Source: JAHEEL01 sp963836085
GTDB taxonomy: Bacteria; Actinomycetota; Acidimicrobiia; Spongiisociales; UBA5794
Direction: 5' to 3'
DNA length: 64,000 nucleotides
Assembly (NCBI GenBank): GCA_963836085.1
Contig: CAWIHT010000018.1
Location: forward strand, 17,951-81,950
Shown here one piece after another: positions 8,669 through 18,240 of the stretch. Position 1 is the first letter of the stretch, and each line of letters opens with the position of its first letter. The position numbers and the translations under genes are program-made. The notes beneath the pieces were generated by a model that was given only the letters and a program-made list of their open reading frames with translations, had not been told where the DNA came from and searched no databases.

Positions 8669-9643
8669 CTACCCGGCCGGCGGGCCGGATGACTCCCAGT
8701 GCCAGGCGGATTCGATGATGTCGCCGAGGTCGGTCGTTTGTGGGGACCAGTCCAGCACCTCTGCTGCACGGCCGGATGCAGCCACGAGAACTGCGGGGTC
8801 GCCTGCTCGACGGGGCGTCTCGACGGCGTCGATCGGCATCCCGGTGACGGCCTCGGCCGTCGTGAGCACCTCCCGCACGCTGGCGCCATGACCGACGCCC
8901 AGATTGAGGGCGGTGGTTTCACCGCCGCCGCGCAAGTACTCGATCGCACGCACATGCGCTGACGCAAGGTCGCTGACGTGGATGTAGTCGCGGACCGCGG
9001 TGCCGTCCGGCGTAGGCCAGTCGGTACCGAACACCATCATCGGCGTCCCCTCGCGCGCGGCCCGCAGAGCAAGGGGGATGAGATGCGTCTCGGGATCGTG
9101 GCGCTCTCGGCGCCGATCGGTGGCACCTGCCGCGTTGAAGTAGCGCAACGAGACGGCCCTCAGGCGTCCGGCGGCGGACAGATCCTCAAGGACCATCTCG
9201 ACGACCAGCTTGGTGTTGCCGTACGGACTCGTCGGAGCCTTCGGATGATCCTCGGGAATCGGGACCTCGATCGGGTCGCCGTACACGGCGGCCGACGACG
9301 AAAACACGGCGTTCTCGACACCGAGATTGGACAAGGTCTCGAAGAGGCTGATGCTCTCTGCGACGTTGCGCTGCCAGTAGAGCGCCGGCTCGCCGACGGA
9401 CTCTCCGACGGCAATCAACCCGGCGAAGTGGATACAGGCATCGACCTTCTGCTCCTCGACAATCCGCGTGACGGCTTCCGTGTCGCCGACGGCGGCCTGG
9501 TAGAACGGGACGTCGCTGTCGACGACCTCGCGATTGCCCCGGCTGAGGTCGTCGATGATGACGACCTGCTCGCCGTGGGCGCAAAGTTGATCGGCGACGA
9601 CGCTGCCGATGAAGCCGGCCCCTCCAGTCACGAGCACACTCAT
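8669..9643 (-). CDS. galE: UDP-glucose 4-epimerase
   Basis: 324 aa extended SDR from ATG 9643. NAD-binding TGGAGFIGS is at the N-terminus, followed by FSSSAAVYG and the catalytic SPYGNTK (YxxxK), then DYIHVSDLASAH. It interconverts UDP-galactose and UDP-glucose and is the last step of the Leloir set here. Its ATG overlaps the galK stop by 4 nt. A longer frame running to 9832 is galK shadow. Confidence 0.95.
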   Translation of the reverse strand: MSVLVTGGAGFIGSVVADQLCAHGEQVVIIDDLSRGNREVVDSDVPFYQAAVGDTEAVTRIVEEQKVDACIHFAGLIAVGESVGEPALYWQRNVAESISLFETLSNLGVENAVFSSSAAVYGDPIEVPIPEDHPKAPTSPYGNTKLVVEMVLEDLSAAGRLRAVSLRYFNAAGATDRRRERHDPETHLIPLALRAAREGTPMMVFGTDWPTPDGTAVRDYIHVSDLASAHVRAIEYLRGGGETTALNLGVGHGASVREVLTTAEAVTGMPIDAVETPRRAGDPAVLVAASGRAAEVLDWSPQTTDLGDIIESAWHWESSGPPAG

Positions 9644-10800
9644 GTCGCGTTCTCCTCTGTTGTGATGCTGGTGCCGTCGGACGGCTTGCACACGAAGAGG
9701 GACGGTTCGAGCTCCGTCCACTCCCGGTAGATGCGCGCCGTCTCGGCAAGGAACTCTTCGAGGCGCTCGCTCTCCACCAGGGCGACGGCGCTCCCGGCGA
9801 ACCCGCCTCCGGTCATGCGGGCCCCGAGGCACCCCGGGGCGGCGATGGCGGCGTCGACCATGGCATCGAGTTCGCGACCGGAGACCTCGTAGTCGTCGCG
9901 CAAGCTCTCATGAGAGGCACTCATCAATCGGCCGACTTCGGTCACGTCGCCGTCTGCGAGCGCCTGGGCGGCGTCGAGGGTGCGCTGGTTCTCCGACACG
10001 ATGTGACGGGCTCTTCGGTAGAGCAGCGGATCGTCGAGGCGGTTGCGCTCGAGCTCCACGAGCGACAGATCGCGTAGGAACTCCTTGTTGTATGCAGCGG
10101 CAGCCGCCTCGCACTCCGCGCGCCGTTCGTTGTAGCGGCTCTCGGTCAACTTCCGTCTGGTCGCGGTGTCGAGGATGACGACGTCGGTCCCATCCGGGAT
10201 TGCGACCGCGCGTGTGCTGAGATCGCGGCAGTCGATGAGAACAGCATGGCCTTCCTTCCCGGTTCCGCACACCAGCTGATCCATGACTCCGCTGCTCAGG
10301 CCGAGCCACCCGTTCTCAACTCTCCAACCGGCCAAGGCAGCACGACGGGGATCCCAGTCGAACCCGCTCGTGACCGACAGTGCCCTTGCCGTCGCCAGTT
10401 CGAGCGCCGCCGAGGATGAGAGTCCGGCGCCCGGGGGCAGGTCGGAGGTGAGGACGCCATCGAAGCCGACCAGGACCTCGCCCTCTTCGGTGAGTTCGTG
10501 AGCCATGCCCTCGACATAGGCGGTCCAGCCTTCGTGTTCCTCGAGGCGGTCGAGATCGATCTCCGCCCATTCGCCGGTGAGTTCGGCCCAGATGCGCACG
10601 CGGCGGTCCGTCCGCGGGCGCATGGCCAGCCAGAGGCCCTCGTCGATGGCGATGGGAAGAACGAAGCCTTCGGAGTAGTCGGTGTGGTCGCCAATGAGAT
10701 TCACCCGGCCGGGTGAACGCACCATGAAGGCCGGCGGTTCGCCGAGCTGATCGATGAAGCCCGCCCGAGCCCGCTGTTCTGCGGTTGCGACCTCAGACAT
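9640..10800 (-). CDS. galK: Galactokinase
   Basis: 386 aa GHMP kinase forming galactose-1-phosphate. Galactokinase signature RVNLIGDHTDYSEGFVLP is at the N-terminus, the ATP loop PPGAGLSSSAALELATA in the middle, and RMTGGGFAGSAVALV near the C-terminus. It overlaps galT by 8 nt upstream and galE by 4 nt downstream, so the three Leloir genes are translationally coupled. Confidence 0.97.
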   Translation of the reverse strand: MSEVATAEQRARAGFIDQLGEPPAFMVRSPGRVNLIGDHTDYSEGFVLPIAIDEGLWLAMRPRTDRRVRIWAELTGEWAEIDLDRLEEHEGWTAYVEGMAHELTEEGEVLVGFDGVLTSDLPPGAGLSSSAALELATARALSVTSGFDWDPRRAALAGWRVENGWLGLSSGVMDQLVCGTGKEGHAVLIDCRDLSTRAVAIPDGTDVVILDTATRRKLTESRYNERRAECEAAAAAYNKEFLRDLSLVELERNRLDDPLLYRRARHIVSENQRTLDAAQALADGDVTEVGRLMSASHESLRDDYEVSGRELDAMVDAAIAAPGCLGARMTGGGFAGSAVALVESERLEEFLAETARIYREWTELEPSLFVCKPSDGTSITTEENAT

Positions 10801-11881
10801 CGACGGCTCGCAGCAGGTCGGCCTGCATCTCGGGCGTGATGTCGTTGATGAACACGTCCATGCCCGACTCGGAACCGGCGAGGTACTTCAGCTTGTCCGC
10901 CGACCGGCGAACCGAGAACACCTCGAGGTGCAGGGCGCCCAGATCGCGGTCCCGGTGGGTCGGGGCCTGATGCCATGCAGCGATGTACGGGAGCGGTTGG
11001 TCGTAGAGGCCGTCGAGGCGCTTCAGGACATTGAGGTAGACGCCGGGGAATTCGGCACGTTCGGCTTCTCTCAGCTCGGTGAGGTCCGGCACGCGCCGGT
11101 GGGGATAGATATGCACCTCGACCGGCCACCGGGCGGCCGCCGGCACGAACGCGCTCCAGTGATCGCCTGCAACGATGATCCGGCGGCCGGACTCACGCTC
11201 GAGGGCGAGCACGTCGTCGTACAGGTTGCCGCCGGTGGTGTCGCGATAGCGACGTGCGTTGTCGAGCATGCGGGTCGTTCGCGGTGTCACGAACGGGTAG
11301 GCATAGATCTGACCGTGCGGATGGGCCAGCGTGACCCCGATCTCCTCGCCACGGTTCTCGAACGGGAACACCTGCTCGACATCCGGCATCGCGCTCAGCA
11401 CCGTGGTCCGCTCGGTCCACACGTCGAGGACCATCCTCACTCGCTCCGGGGAGAGATCGGCGAATGCCGTGTCGTGGTCGCTGGTGAAACACACGACCTC
11501 ACATCGCCCGACGCCGGGACGGCGGGCAAAGAGTTTCGATCCCGGTTCGACGAACGGTTCCACCTCGGCAACGTCGCTCGCGAGACTCGGAAAACGGTTC
11601 TCAAAAACCACGATGTCGTAGTCGGCGCTCGGGATCTCGGAGCGGTTCACATCGTCGCTTGGGCAGAGCGGGCACTCGGCGGCCGGCGGCATGAACGTGC
11701 GACCCTGGCGGTGTGAGGCGACCGCGACCCACTCGTCCCGGAGCACGTCATAGCGGATTTCGGAGGACGTCGAGGTCTCCGGAAGGTCGCGGAGGTCAGG
11801 TGTGTCACGTACGACGGATTCATCTTCGTCGTAGTAGATCAACTCGCGGCCGTCGGCCATCGCTGTCACGGTCTTCTTCAT
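10793..11881 (-). CDS. galT: Galactose-1-phosphate uridylyltransferase
   Basis: 362 aa HIT-superfamily transferase: galactose-1-P plus UDP-glucose to UDP-galactose plus glucose-1-P. The zinc pair CPLC, FENRFPSL and the active-site HPHGQIYAYPF (nucleophilic His in HxH) are visible. It begins MKKTVTAMADGRELIYYDED and overlaps the DeoR gene by 4 nt. Confidence 0.96.
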   Translation of the reverse strand: MKKTVTAMADGRELIYYDEDESVVRDTPDLRDLPETSTSSEIRYDVLRDEWVAVASHRQGRTFMPPAAECPLCPSDDVNRSEIPSADYDIVVFENRFPSLASDVAEVEPFVEPGSKLFARRPGVGRCEVVCFTSDHDTAFADLSPERVRMVLDVWTERTTVLSAMPDVEQVFPFENRGEEIGVTLAHPHGQIYAYPFVTPRTTRMLDNARRYRDTTGGNLYDDVLALERESGRRIIVAGDHWSAFVPAAARWPVEVHIYPHRRVPDLTELREAERAEFPGVYLNVLKRLDGLYDQPLPYIAAWHQAPTHRDRDLGALHLEVFSVRRSADKLKYLAGSESGMDVFINDITPEMQADLLRAVDV

Positions 11882-12675
11882 CCGACAATCCTGCTTTCCG
11901 GGGTGGCGTGGACGATGATCAGTTCACCGACCGTCGATTCGAGTGCTTCACGGGCGTCGGGGTCGAGGCCCTCATCGGTGATGAGGATGTCGGCCTGATT
12001 CAATCGGGCGATCGTGCTGATACCAACAACGCCCCACTTCGAATGATCCGTGACTACAACGAGTCGGCGGCCCGATCCGATGAGCGCACGGTCGGTCTCG
12101 GCCTCGCGCAAGTTCGGCGTCGTGAATCCGGTGTCGGGGCTCATGCCGTGCACTCCGATGAACACGAGATCGACGTGGAGTTCTGCCAGCGCGTTGATCG
12201 CGACGGGGCCGACCAGCGCATCCGACGGTGTTCGGATACCGCCGGTGAGGAGCACCGTTTGGTCGGTCCGACCGTTGGTGTAGAGGATGTCCGCGATGTG
12301 GATCGAGTTGGTGACGACGGTGATGCCCGGCACGTCGACGAGTTCGCTGGCGAGCGCGTGCGTCGTGGTGCCTGCGCTCATGGCGATCGCCGAACCCGGC
12401 TCGACCAGGCTGGCCGCAGCGGCTGCGATCGCGTGCTTCTCCCCCTGCTGGAGCGCCGCCTTCGCTGCGAACCGTGGCTCGTACGAAGGGCTATCGGCGA
12501 CGCGGGTCGCTCCGCCGTGGACTTTTTGAACGAGACCCGCGTCCGCGAGCACCCCGAGGTCGCGGCGGATGGTCATGTCCGATACTCCGAGGTCCTGGAC
12601 GAGGTCGGAGACGCGAACGGCTCCATTCCGAAGAACGATTTCGAGGATGGCCTCTTGGCGTTGTTCCGCGAGCAT
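11878..12675 (-). CDS. DeoR-family transcriptional regulator of the galactose operon
   Basis: 265 aa. The N-terminal helix-turn-helix VRVSDLVQDLGVSDMTIRRD with LQKVHGGA-like wing (GLVQKVHGGATR) is typical of DeoR. The C-terminal DeoRC sensor (AMSAGTTTHALASEL, VTNSIHIADIL, FIGVHGMSPDTGFTT) binds sugar phosphates in this family. It sits between the beta-galactosidase gene (1 nt gap) and galT (4 nt overlap), so it probably represses its own operon and responds to a galactose-pathway intermediate. Confidence 0.93.
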   Translation of the reverse strand: MLAEQRQEAILEIVLRNGAVRVSDLVQDLGVSDMTIRRDLGVLADAGLVQKVHGGATRVADSPSYEPRFAAKAALQQGEKHAIAAAAASLVEPGSAIAMSAGTTTHALASELVDVPGITVVTNSIHIADILYTNGRTDQTVLLTGGIRTPSDALVGPVAINALAELHVDLVFIGVHGMSPDTGFTTPNLREAETDRALIGSGRRLVVVTDHSKWGVVGISTIARLNQADILITDEGLDPDAREALESTVGELIIVHATPESRIVG

Positions 12676-12676
12676 G

Positions 12677-14686
12677 TCAGTCGACCTCCTCTTGGACGAT
12701 GGCCACGGCTCCGGCCTTCAGACTCAGGGTCCCGGTCACGTCCCGATCGGCAACGAGGTCGCGTCCCGTGGCCCTGACGTATGCGGGTTCATCGCCGTGG
12801 TTGATCAGAAAGAGATACGAGCCGTCCGCGCCCGACCGTCGTGTCGCTTCGAGCCCCGGGGGAGCGGTGACGCGGGGAATCGGCGGCTTGATGCCCGTGG
12901 CCTTGAGAGCGGTACGGACCAGGGCGTCGGTCGCTGCCCGGTCGAGGCGGGTCGCGATGTACCAGGCGGTGCCCTCCCCGTGGCGGTGTTCGGTCACGGC
13001 CGGCACGCCGGGAAGTGGACCATCGACATAGCGTGCGAGCGCGATGGCTCCTTCGAGGTGGAGGAGTTCGCACCACGTATCGGCTGTCGAGTCGTCGTCG
13101 AGCGTGACCTGTTCGCCCTCTCGAAGGGGGAAGAACTCTTCCACTCGAATGCCGAGCGTGTGGCGGAACGCGCCGGGGTATCCGCCAAGGTAGATGTGCA
13201 GGTTCTCATCGACGGTTCCGCTCAGATAGGTGACGATCGCCGATCCGCCGGAAGCGACAAACCGATCGAAACGCTCGACCATGTCCCGATTCGCTATGTA
13301 GAGGGAAGGGATGACGACGAGCGAGTACGGCGTGAGGTCGCGGTCCGGCGGCACGACGTCGACCGTGACGCCGGCGTCCCACAGCGAGCGATAGAGAGCC
13401 TGCACCCGGTCGCGATAGGTCACGTCGACCGACGGATGGGCCCGTTCGTCCAGTGCCCACCACGACTCCCAGTCGAAGACCAGCGCAACTTCGGCCGTCA
13501 CGCTGGTGCCGATCATGCCGTCGAGTCGATCGAGGATGGCTCCTAGTTCGGTGACCTCTCTCCAGACCTTGGTGTCCGTGCCGGCGTGGGGGATCATGCC
13601 GGAGTGGTATTTCTCGGCGCCTGATTGCGACGCGCGCCACTGGAAGAACATGACGCCGTCGGCCCCTCGAGCCACGTGCTGGAGGCTGTTGCGGATCATC
13701 TCGCCTGGCTGTTTCGCGATGTTGCGCGGTTGCCAGTTCATGGCGCTCGTCGAGTGCTCCATCACCATCCACGGCGTGTCCTCGACCAGGCAGCGGGAAG
13801 CGTCGGCCGCGAACGCCAGTTCGATGTAGGCCTCCGGGTCGGAGGTGTTGAGGTAGTGGTCGTTGGCGACGATGTCGACTTCGGGGGCCCACGATGCGTA
13901 GTCGAGGTCCTTCTTGAAAGCGTTCACCATGAAGTTTGTCGTGATCGGGATGGTCGGCGTGATCGCCCGGAGGACGTCCCGTTCGGCGCGGTGGATATCA
14001 AGGCAAGCGTCGGATGAGAAGCGACGGAAGTCGAGATCCTGCGTCGGGTTGCCGAAGGTCCCCGTCTGCCGGGGAGGCAGAACGTCGGCCCACTCCGAAC
14101 AGCGCTGACTCCAGAATGACGTTCCCCATGCCTCGTTGAGGCCGTCGAGATCTCCGTAGCGACCCTTGAGCCACGTTCGGAATGCCTCAGCGCTCACGTC
14201 GCAGTAGCAGCGCGCGTTGTGTCCGCCGATCTCGTTGTTGACGTGCCACATGACGAGCGCCGGGTGTCCGGCGTAATGCTCGGCGATCGCTGCCGTGAGC
14301 CCGAGTGCGTGTGCGAGGTAGATCGGCGAACTGGGGCAGTACGCCTGACGAGAGCCGGGCCAGACGCGTGACCCGTCTTCAAGGATCGGAAGTGTCTCAG
14401 GGAAGAGGCGCGAGAACCACGGCGGGGGAGAGGCGGTCGCGTTGGCGAGATTGGCGTTGATGCCGGCGCCGGCGAGTCCGTCCATTACCTCATCGAGCCA
14501 CGAGAAGTCGAGAACGCCGGGGCGTGGTTCGAGGTGTGCCCAGGAGAAGATTCCAACGCTCACGAGGTTCACCTTGGCGGTGCGCATGAGGTCGAGATCC
14601 TCAGCCCAGACGGCACGATCCCACTGCTCGGGGTTGTAGTCGGCTCCGTACGCCGGCGTGCCGAGAAATGAGAGCGCGTGATCCAT
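12677..14686 (-). CDS. GH42 beta-galactosidase
   Basis: 669 aa from ATG 14686 (MDHALSFLGTPAYGADYNPEQWD). GH42 hallmarks are present: ADYNPEQW, SVGIFSWAHLEP, WHVNNEIGGH with the acid/base Glu, cysteines around CYC that can ligate zinc, and VMEHSTSAMNWQPRN with the nucleophile Glu. No signal peptide is seen, so it should hydrolyse imported beta-galactosides in the cytoplasm. It is first in the operon, ahead of deoR, galT, galK and galE. The chosen start lies 7 nt after a -10 box and matches a leaderless transcript; a longer in-frame start at 14743 would overlap the promoter. Confidence 0.93.
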   Translation of the reverse strand: MDHALSFLGTPAYGADYNPEQWDRAVWAEDLDLMRTAKVNLVSVGIFSWAHLEPRPGVLDFSWLDEVMDGLAGAGINANLANATASPPPWFSRLFPETLPILEDGSRVWPGSRQAYCPSSPIYLAHALGLTAAIAEHYAGHPALVMWHVNNEIGGHNARCYCDVSAEAFRTWLKGRYGDLDGLNEAWGTSFWSQRCSEWADVLPPRQTGTFGNPTQDLDFRRFSSDACLDIHRAERDVLRAITPTIPITTNFMVNAFKKDLDYASWAPEVDIVANDHYLNTSDPEAYIELAFAADASRCLVEDTPWMVMEHSTSAMNWQPRNIAKQPGEMIRNSLQHVARGADGVMFFQWRASQSGAEKYHSGMIPHAGTDTKVWREVTELGAILDRLDGMIGTSVTAEVALVFDWESWWALDERAHPSVDVTYRDRVQALYRSLWDAGVTVDVVPPDRDLTPYSLVVIPSLYIANRDMVERFDRFVASGGSAIVTYLSGTVDENLHIYLGGYPGAFRHTLGIRVEEFFPLREGEQVTLDDDSTADTWCELLHLEGAIALARYVDGPLPGVPAVTEHRHGEGTAWYIATRLDRAATDALVRTALKATGIKPPIPRVTAPPGLEATRRSGADGSYLFLINHGDEPAYVRATGRDLVADRDVTGTLSLKAGAVAIVQEEVD

Positions 14687-14693
14687 GCGGTCA

Positions 14694-14722
14694 AGATTGC
14701 ACCAAGAGCACCCACAAGTCAA
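14694..14722 (-). promoter_or_regulatory. Promoter of the GH42-deoR-galTKE operon
   Basis: On the minus strand TTGACT (14722-14717), 17-nt spacer, CAATCT (14699-14694). Predicted initiation falls at or within 1-2 nt of the ATG at 14686, giving a leaderless mRNA. Confidence 0.55.
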
Positions 14723-14821
14723 CACATTCCACCACGTATCCACACGTCAGGTGCTTGCGTTCGGATTGCGGAGGAAGCCATTGAGGATATGGAGAATCCG
14801 AGCATCCGGCGCGAATGCCAC

Positions 14822-14850
14822 TTGACATGAACCCGATTTCCAGGTCAAAT
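14822..14850 (+). promoter_or_regulatory. Promoter of the sugar ABC transporter operon
   Basis: Consensus -35 TTGACA (14822-14827), 17-nt spacer, TCAAAT (14845-14850). The expected start is near 14857, giving a leader of about 70 nt. Confidence 0.6.
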
Positions 14851-14875
14851 GGTGGGACGATCTGTTGGATTCTGT

Positions 14876-14889
14876 TTGAATCAGTTCAA
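14876..14889. promoter_or_regulatory. Candidate operator TTGAA-4-TTCAA downstream of the ABC-transporter promoter
   Basis: TTGAATCAGTTCAA is an inverted repeat with 5-bp arms located just after the predicted transcription start, a usual position for a repressor roadblock. The DeoR protein encoded in the divergent operon is the obvious candidate. The arms are short, so this is tentative. Confidence 0.3.
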
Positions 14890-14910
14890 GCATGAGCCCA
14901 CAGACACATG

Positions 14911-14919
14911 GAGGAGGAG
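14911..14919 (+). promoter_or_regulatory. Ribosome binding site selecting the SBP start
   Basis: GAGGAGGAG lies 5 nt before ATG 14925 and decides for that start over an in-frame ATG at 14892. Confidence 0.7.
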
Positions 14920-14924
14920 CCTCA

Positions 14925-16310
14925 ATGGCCAAGATCGAGACACCGAACGACTCCAGCGGCCCGAGCATTAGCCGCCGGAACCTCATCAAGGGAGCGGCGG
15001 CCGGCGGCAGCCTCCTGGTTGTGCCGAGCCTGCTCGCCGCCTGCAGCGATGATGGCGGAGACACAACCACCACGGCAGCTGCCGGAGACACGACAACGAC
15101 GGCGGCCGGTCTGCCCCTGGCGGGCACCACGGTCTCTGTCGGATCCAACGCTTCGGACGAGCTGACCAAGAACGCCTACGGTGCGATGTTCGATCGGTTC
15201 CAGGAGGTCTCGGGCGCCGAGCTCGACATCAACACGGTCGACCACAACACGTTCCAAGAGCAGATCAACACGTATCTCCAGGGCCAGCCGGACGAGGTCT
15301 TCACCTGGTTCGCCGGCTACCGGATGCAGTTCTTCGCCGACAAGGGTCTCGCGACCCCGATCTCCGACGTGTGGAGCGCCGAGCTCGATGCGAACTTCGA
15401 TCCCGGCTTCAAGCAGGCGTCGACGGGTCTCGACGGTGAGCAGTATTTCGTACCGTTCGTCACCTACCCCTGGGCGCTCTTCTATCGCAAGAGCGTGTGG
15501 GAGGAGGCGGGCTACACCGTTCCGACGACCATGGACGAATGGGTCGCGGTCTGCCAGGCGATGGAGGCCGATGGTCTCGTCCCGATCGCCTTCGGCGACA
15601 AGGACGGTTGGCCGGCGATGGGCACATTCGACTATTTCAACATGCGCATCAACGGGTACCAGTACCACGTTGACCTGATGGCGCATCGCGAGAAGTGGGA
15701 CGATCCGCGGACGAAGGAAGTCTTCGCCACGTGGAAGGACATGCTGCCCTACCACCAGCCCGGAGCGCTCGGCCGCACCTGGCAGGAGGCCGCGCAGTCG
15801 ACCGCCAGCGGCGACGCCGGCATGTACCTGCTTGGCATGTTCGTCGGTGAGCAGTTCCAGGAGTTCTCGCAAGAGGCACGCGACGACCTCGACTTCTTCG
15901 CCTTCCCGGAGATCAATCCGGAGTTCGGGCAGGACTCGGTCGATGCGCCGATCGACGGCTTCATGCTGTCGAAGGAAGCTCCCAACGACATCGAGGGCGC
16001 GAAGGCGCTTGCGGCGTTCATCGGGACCGGCGAGGCACAGAACTACTACACGGCGGTGAACTCGAACTGGCTGGCTACGGCCAAGGATGCCGACACGAGT
16101 GGCTACACCGGCCTGCAGAACAAGGCGTTGGAGTTGATCGGTTCGGTCGACAACATCGCCCAGTTCCTCGATCGTGACACCCGACCCGACTTCGCGTCGA
16201 CGGTCGTGTTGCCCTCGATCCAGAACTGGCTGAATGATCCGGAAGACATCGACGGCATCACGGCGTCGATGGAAGAGCAGGCGACTGCGATCTTCGCGAC
16301 CGAGCAGTAG
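14925..16310 (+). CDS. Sugar ABC transporter substrate-binding lipoprotein
   Basis: 461 aa. The N-terminus carries a twin-arginine-like stretch (SISRRNLIKGAAAGGSLL) leading to a lipobox LLAAC, so it may be Tat-exported and lipidated, then a Thr-rich linker. The rest is a family 1 extracellular solute-binding protein (FTWFAGYRMQFFADKGLATP, PFVTYPWALFYRKSVWEEAG). It is divergent from the galactosidase operon and followed by two MalF/MalG-type permeases, so its ligand is probably an alpha- or beta-galactoside. Confidence 0.92.
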   Translation: MAKIETPNDSSGPSISRRNLIKGAAAGGSLLVVPSLLAACSDDGGDTTTTAAAGDTTTTAAGLPLAGTTVSVGSNASDELTKNAYGAMFDRFQEVSGAELDINTVDHNTFQEQINTYLQGQPDEVFTWFAGYRMQFFADKGLATPISDVWSAELDANFDPGFKQASTGLDGEQYFVPFVTYPWALFYRKSVWEEAGYTVPTTMDEWVAVCQAMEADGLVPIAFGDKDGWPAMGTFDYFNMRINGYQYHVDLMAHREKWDDPRTKEVFATWKDMLPYHQPGALGRTWQEAAQSTASGDAGMYLLGMFVGEQFQEFSQEARDDLDFFAFPEINPEFGQDSVDAPIDGFMLSKEAPNDIEGAKALAAFIGTGEAQNYYTAVNSNWLATAKDADTSGYTGLQNKALELIGSVDNIAQFLDRDTRPDFASTVVLPSIQNWLNDPEDIDGITASMEEQATAIFATEQ

Positions 16311-16339
16311 GGGCCAGCTGAGCGAACGAGGAAAAGAGT

Positions 16340-17299
16340 ATGAGCGCGAGCACAACCCAAGTCGCGACGAGCGAGTCGACGGAGAAGAAGCCGAAGAAAT
16401 CACGCTTCAGCCTCCACACTCGCCGCGACAAGGTGGTGCTCGCGCTCTTGCTCGGCATCCCTGCCGCCATCCACGTCTTCTTCGTGTGGGTTCCGGCGCT
16501 CCTGTCGATCGTCCTTTCGTTTGCGCGGTGGGACGGGATCGGCGGCGTCGAGGCGATCGAGTGGGTCGGCGTCACCAACTACGAGCAGATCGCCACGATC
16601 TATCCGCCCTTCTGGCCGGCGGTCACCCACAACTTCATTTGGCTCGGGTTCTTCATCTTCATCGCGACGCCGTTCGGCATGTTCCTTGCCGTGCAACTCG
16701 ACAAGGAGCTGAAAGGGTCGCGGTTCTACCAGAACGCTTTCTACGTGCCCGTCGTGCTGTCGCTCGCCCTGGTCGGATTCATCTGGCAGTTGATCTACTC
16801 ACCGGAAGAGGGCCTGATCAACAACCTCCTCGGTCGGACCGACCCGGAGAACCTCATCGACTGGCTCGGCAACCCGAGCATCAACCTCTACATGATTCTG
16901 ATCGCCGCGAGTTGGCGCCACGTCGGGTACATCATGATTCTCTACCTCGCCGGCTTGAAGGGTGTCGACCCGACCCTCAAGGAGGCCGCCGCGATCGATG
17001 GCGCAACCGAACGCCAGACCTTCTTCCACGTGGTGTTCCCGGTCCTCAAGCCGATCAACCTCGTGATCATCGTCATCACGATCATCGAGTCGCTCCGCGC
17101 CTTCGATATCGTCTACGTGACGAACAAAGGGACGAACGGCCTCGAACTCTTATCGACCGCCGTCACCAACAACATCATCGGTGAGGCCAGCCGTGTCGGG
17201 TTCGGTTCGGCGCTCGCCGTGATCCTCCTCCTGCTCTCGTTGGGAATCATCATCCCCTACCTCTGGCGAACGTTCCGAGCAGATGAGAAGGCAGCATGA
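16340..17299 (+). CDS. Sugar ABC transporter permease, MalF type
   Basis: 319 aa with six predicted membrane helices, the first being VVLALLLGIPAAIHVFFVWV. The EAA motif is KEAAAIDGATERQTFFHVVFP. GAGGAAAAGAG precedes the ATG. It forms the CUT1-type channel with the following MalG-like protein, whose start overlaps its stop by 4 nt. Confidence 0.93.
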   Translation: MSASTTQVATSESTEKKPKKSRFSLHTRRDKVVLALLLGIPAAIHVFFVWVPALLSIVLSFARWDGIGGVEAIEWVGVTNYEQIATIYPPFWPAVTHNFIWLGFFIFIATPFGMFLAVQLDKELKGSRFYQNAFYVPVVLSLALVGFIWQLIYSPEEGLINNLLGRTDPENLIDWLGNPSINLYMILIAASWRHVGYIMILYLAGLKGVDPTLKEAAAIDGATERQTFFHVVFPVLKPINLVIIVITIIESLRAFDIVYVTNKGTNGLELLSTAVTNNIIGEASRVGFGSALAVILLLLSLGIIIPYLWRTFRADEKAA

Positions 17300-18216
17300 C
17301 CACCTCACCCGACATCAAGGCCACCAAAGGGGCTAGAGACGCGATCGACAAGTCCCAGTCGAGTGCGAAGTGGCGCCGGCGAGGCCTTCAGACCTTCCTG
17401 TTCATCACCGCGATGGTGTGGCTCGTTCCGCTGCTGTGGGCCGTCTATACGTCGCTCCGCCCGTACTCGTCGACCGCGGAAAACGGCTATGTCTCGATCG
17501 GCGGCGAGTACAACTTCCAGAACTACATCGACGCTTTCACCCAGGGCGAGATGTTCAAGTACTTCGTCAACACGCTGATCATCACGGTCCCCGCCGTGAT
17601 CCTCACGCTGCTCCTCGCGTCGATGGCCGCATTCGTGCTCGCGCGATTCAGCTTCCGATTCAACCTCATCATGTTGATGCTGTTCACGGCCGGGAACCTG
17701 CTTCCGCAGCAGGTGATCATCACCCCGCTGTATCGCATGTATCTCGAGATGCCGTTGCCAAGTTGGCTCGCCGAGAGCGGCATCTTCTACGACAGCTACT
17801 TCGGGATCATCGCCATCCATATCGCGTTCCAGATGGGGTTCTGTACGTTCGTGCTCTCGAACTACTTCAAGTCGCTGCCACCCGATCTCAACGAGGCAGC
17901 GTTCGTGGATGGAGCCTCGGTGTGGCGTCAGTACTGGAACATCATCATGCCGCTGGCACGACCACCGTTGGCGGCCCTCGCCGTGCTCCAGTTCACATGG
18001 ATCTACAACGATTTCTTCTGGGCTCTCGTGCTGATGGTGTCCGGCGACAAGCGGCCGATCACGTCGTCGCTCCAGAACCTGAGCGGCACGTTCTTCAGGA
18101 ACAACAACCTGATTGCCGCCGGTTCGTTGCTCGCCGCGATTCCGACGCTGCTCGTCTTCGTGGTGTTGCAGCGCCAGTTCGTCAAGGGCCTCACGCTCGG
18201 TTCGACGAAGGGCTGA
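17296..18216 (+). CDS. Sugar ABC transporter permease, MalG type
   Basis: 306 aa with six predicted membrane helices. The EAA loop is NEAAFVDGASVWRQYWNIIMP and the C-terminus is VFVVLQRQFVKGLTLGSTKG, typical of MalG/AraQ permeases. No ATP-binding subunit is encoded in the cluster; as in many actinomycete CUT1 systems it likely relies on a shared MsmK-like ATPase encoded elsewhere. Confidence 0.93.
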   Translation: MTTSPDIKATKGARDAIDKSQSSAKWRRRGLQTFLFITAMVWLVPLLWAVYTSLRPYSSTAENGYVSIGGEYNFQNYIDAFTQGEMFKYFVNTLIITVPAVILTLLLASMAAFVLARFSFRFNLIMLMLFTAGNLLPQQVIITPLYRMYLEMPLPSWLAESGIFYDSYFGIIAIHIAFQMGFCTFVLSNYFKSLPPDLNEAAFVDGASVWRQYWNIIMPLARPPLAALAVLQFTWIYNDFFWALVLMVSGDKRPITSSLQNLSGTFFRNNNLIAAGSLLAAIPTLLVFVVLQRQFVKGLTLGSTKG

Positions 18217-18240
18217 CGCCTCCCGAACGGTGGCGGCCGA

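Noticed and set aside
14922..16403. 493-aa open frame on the minus strand opposite the sugar-binding protein gene
   Set aside because: Shadow of a clear lipoprotein gene; Arg-rich sequence without domain features.
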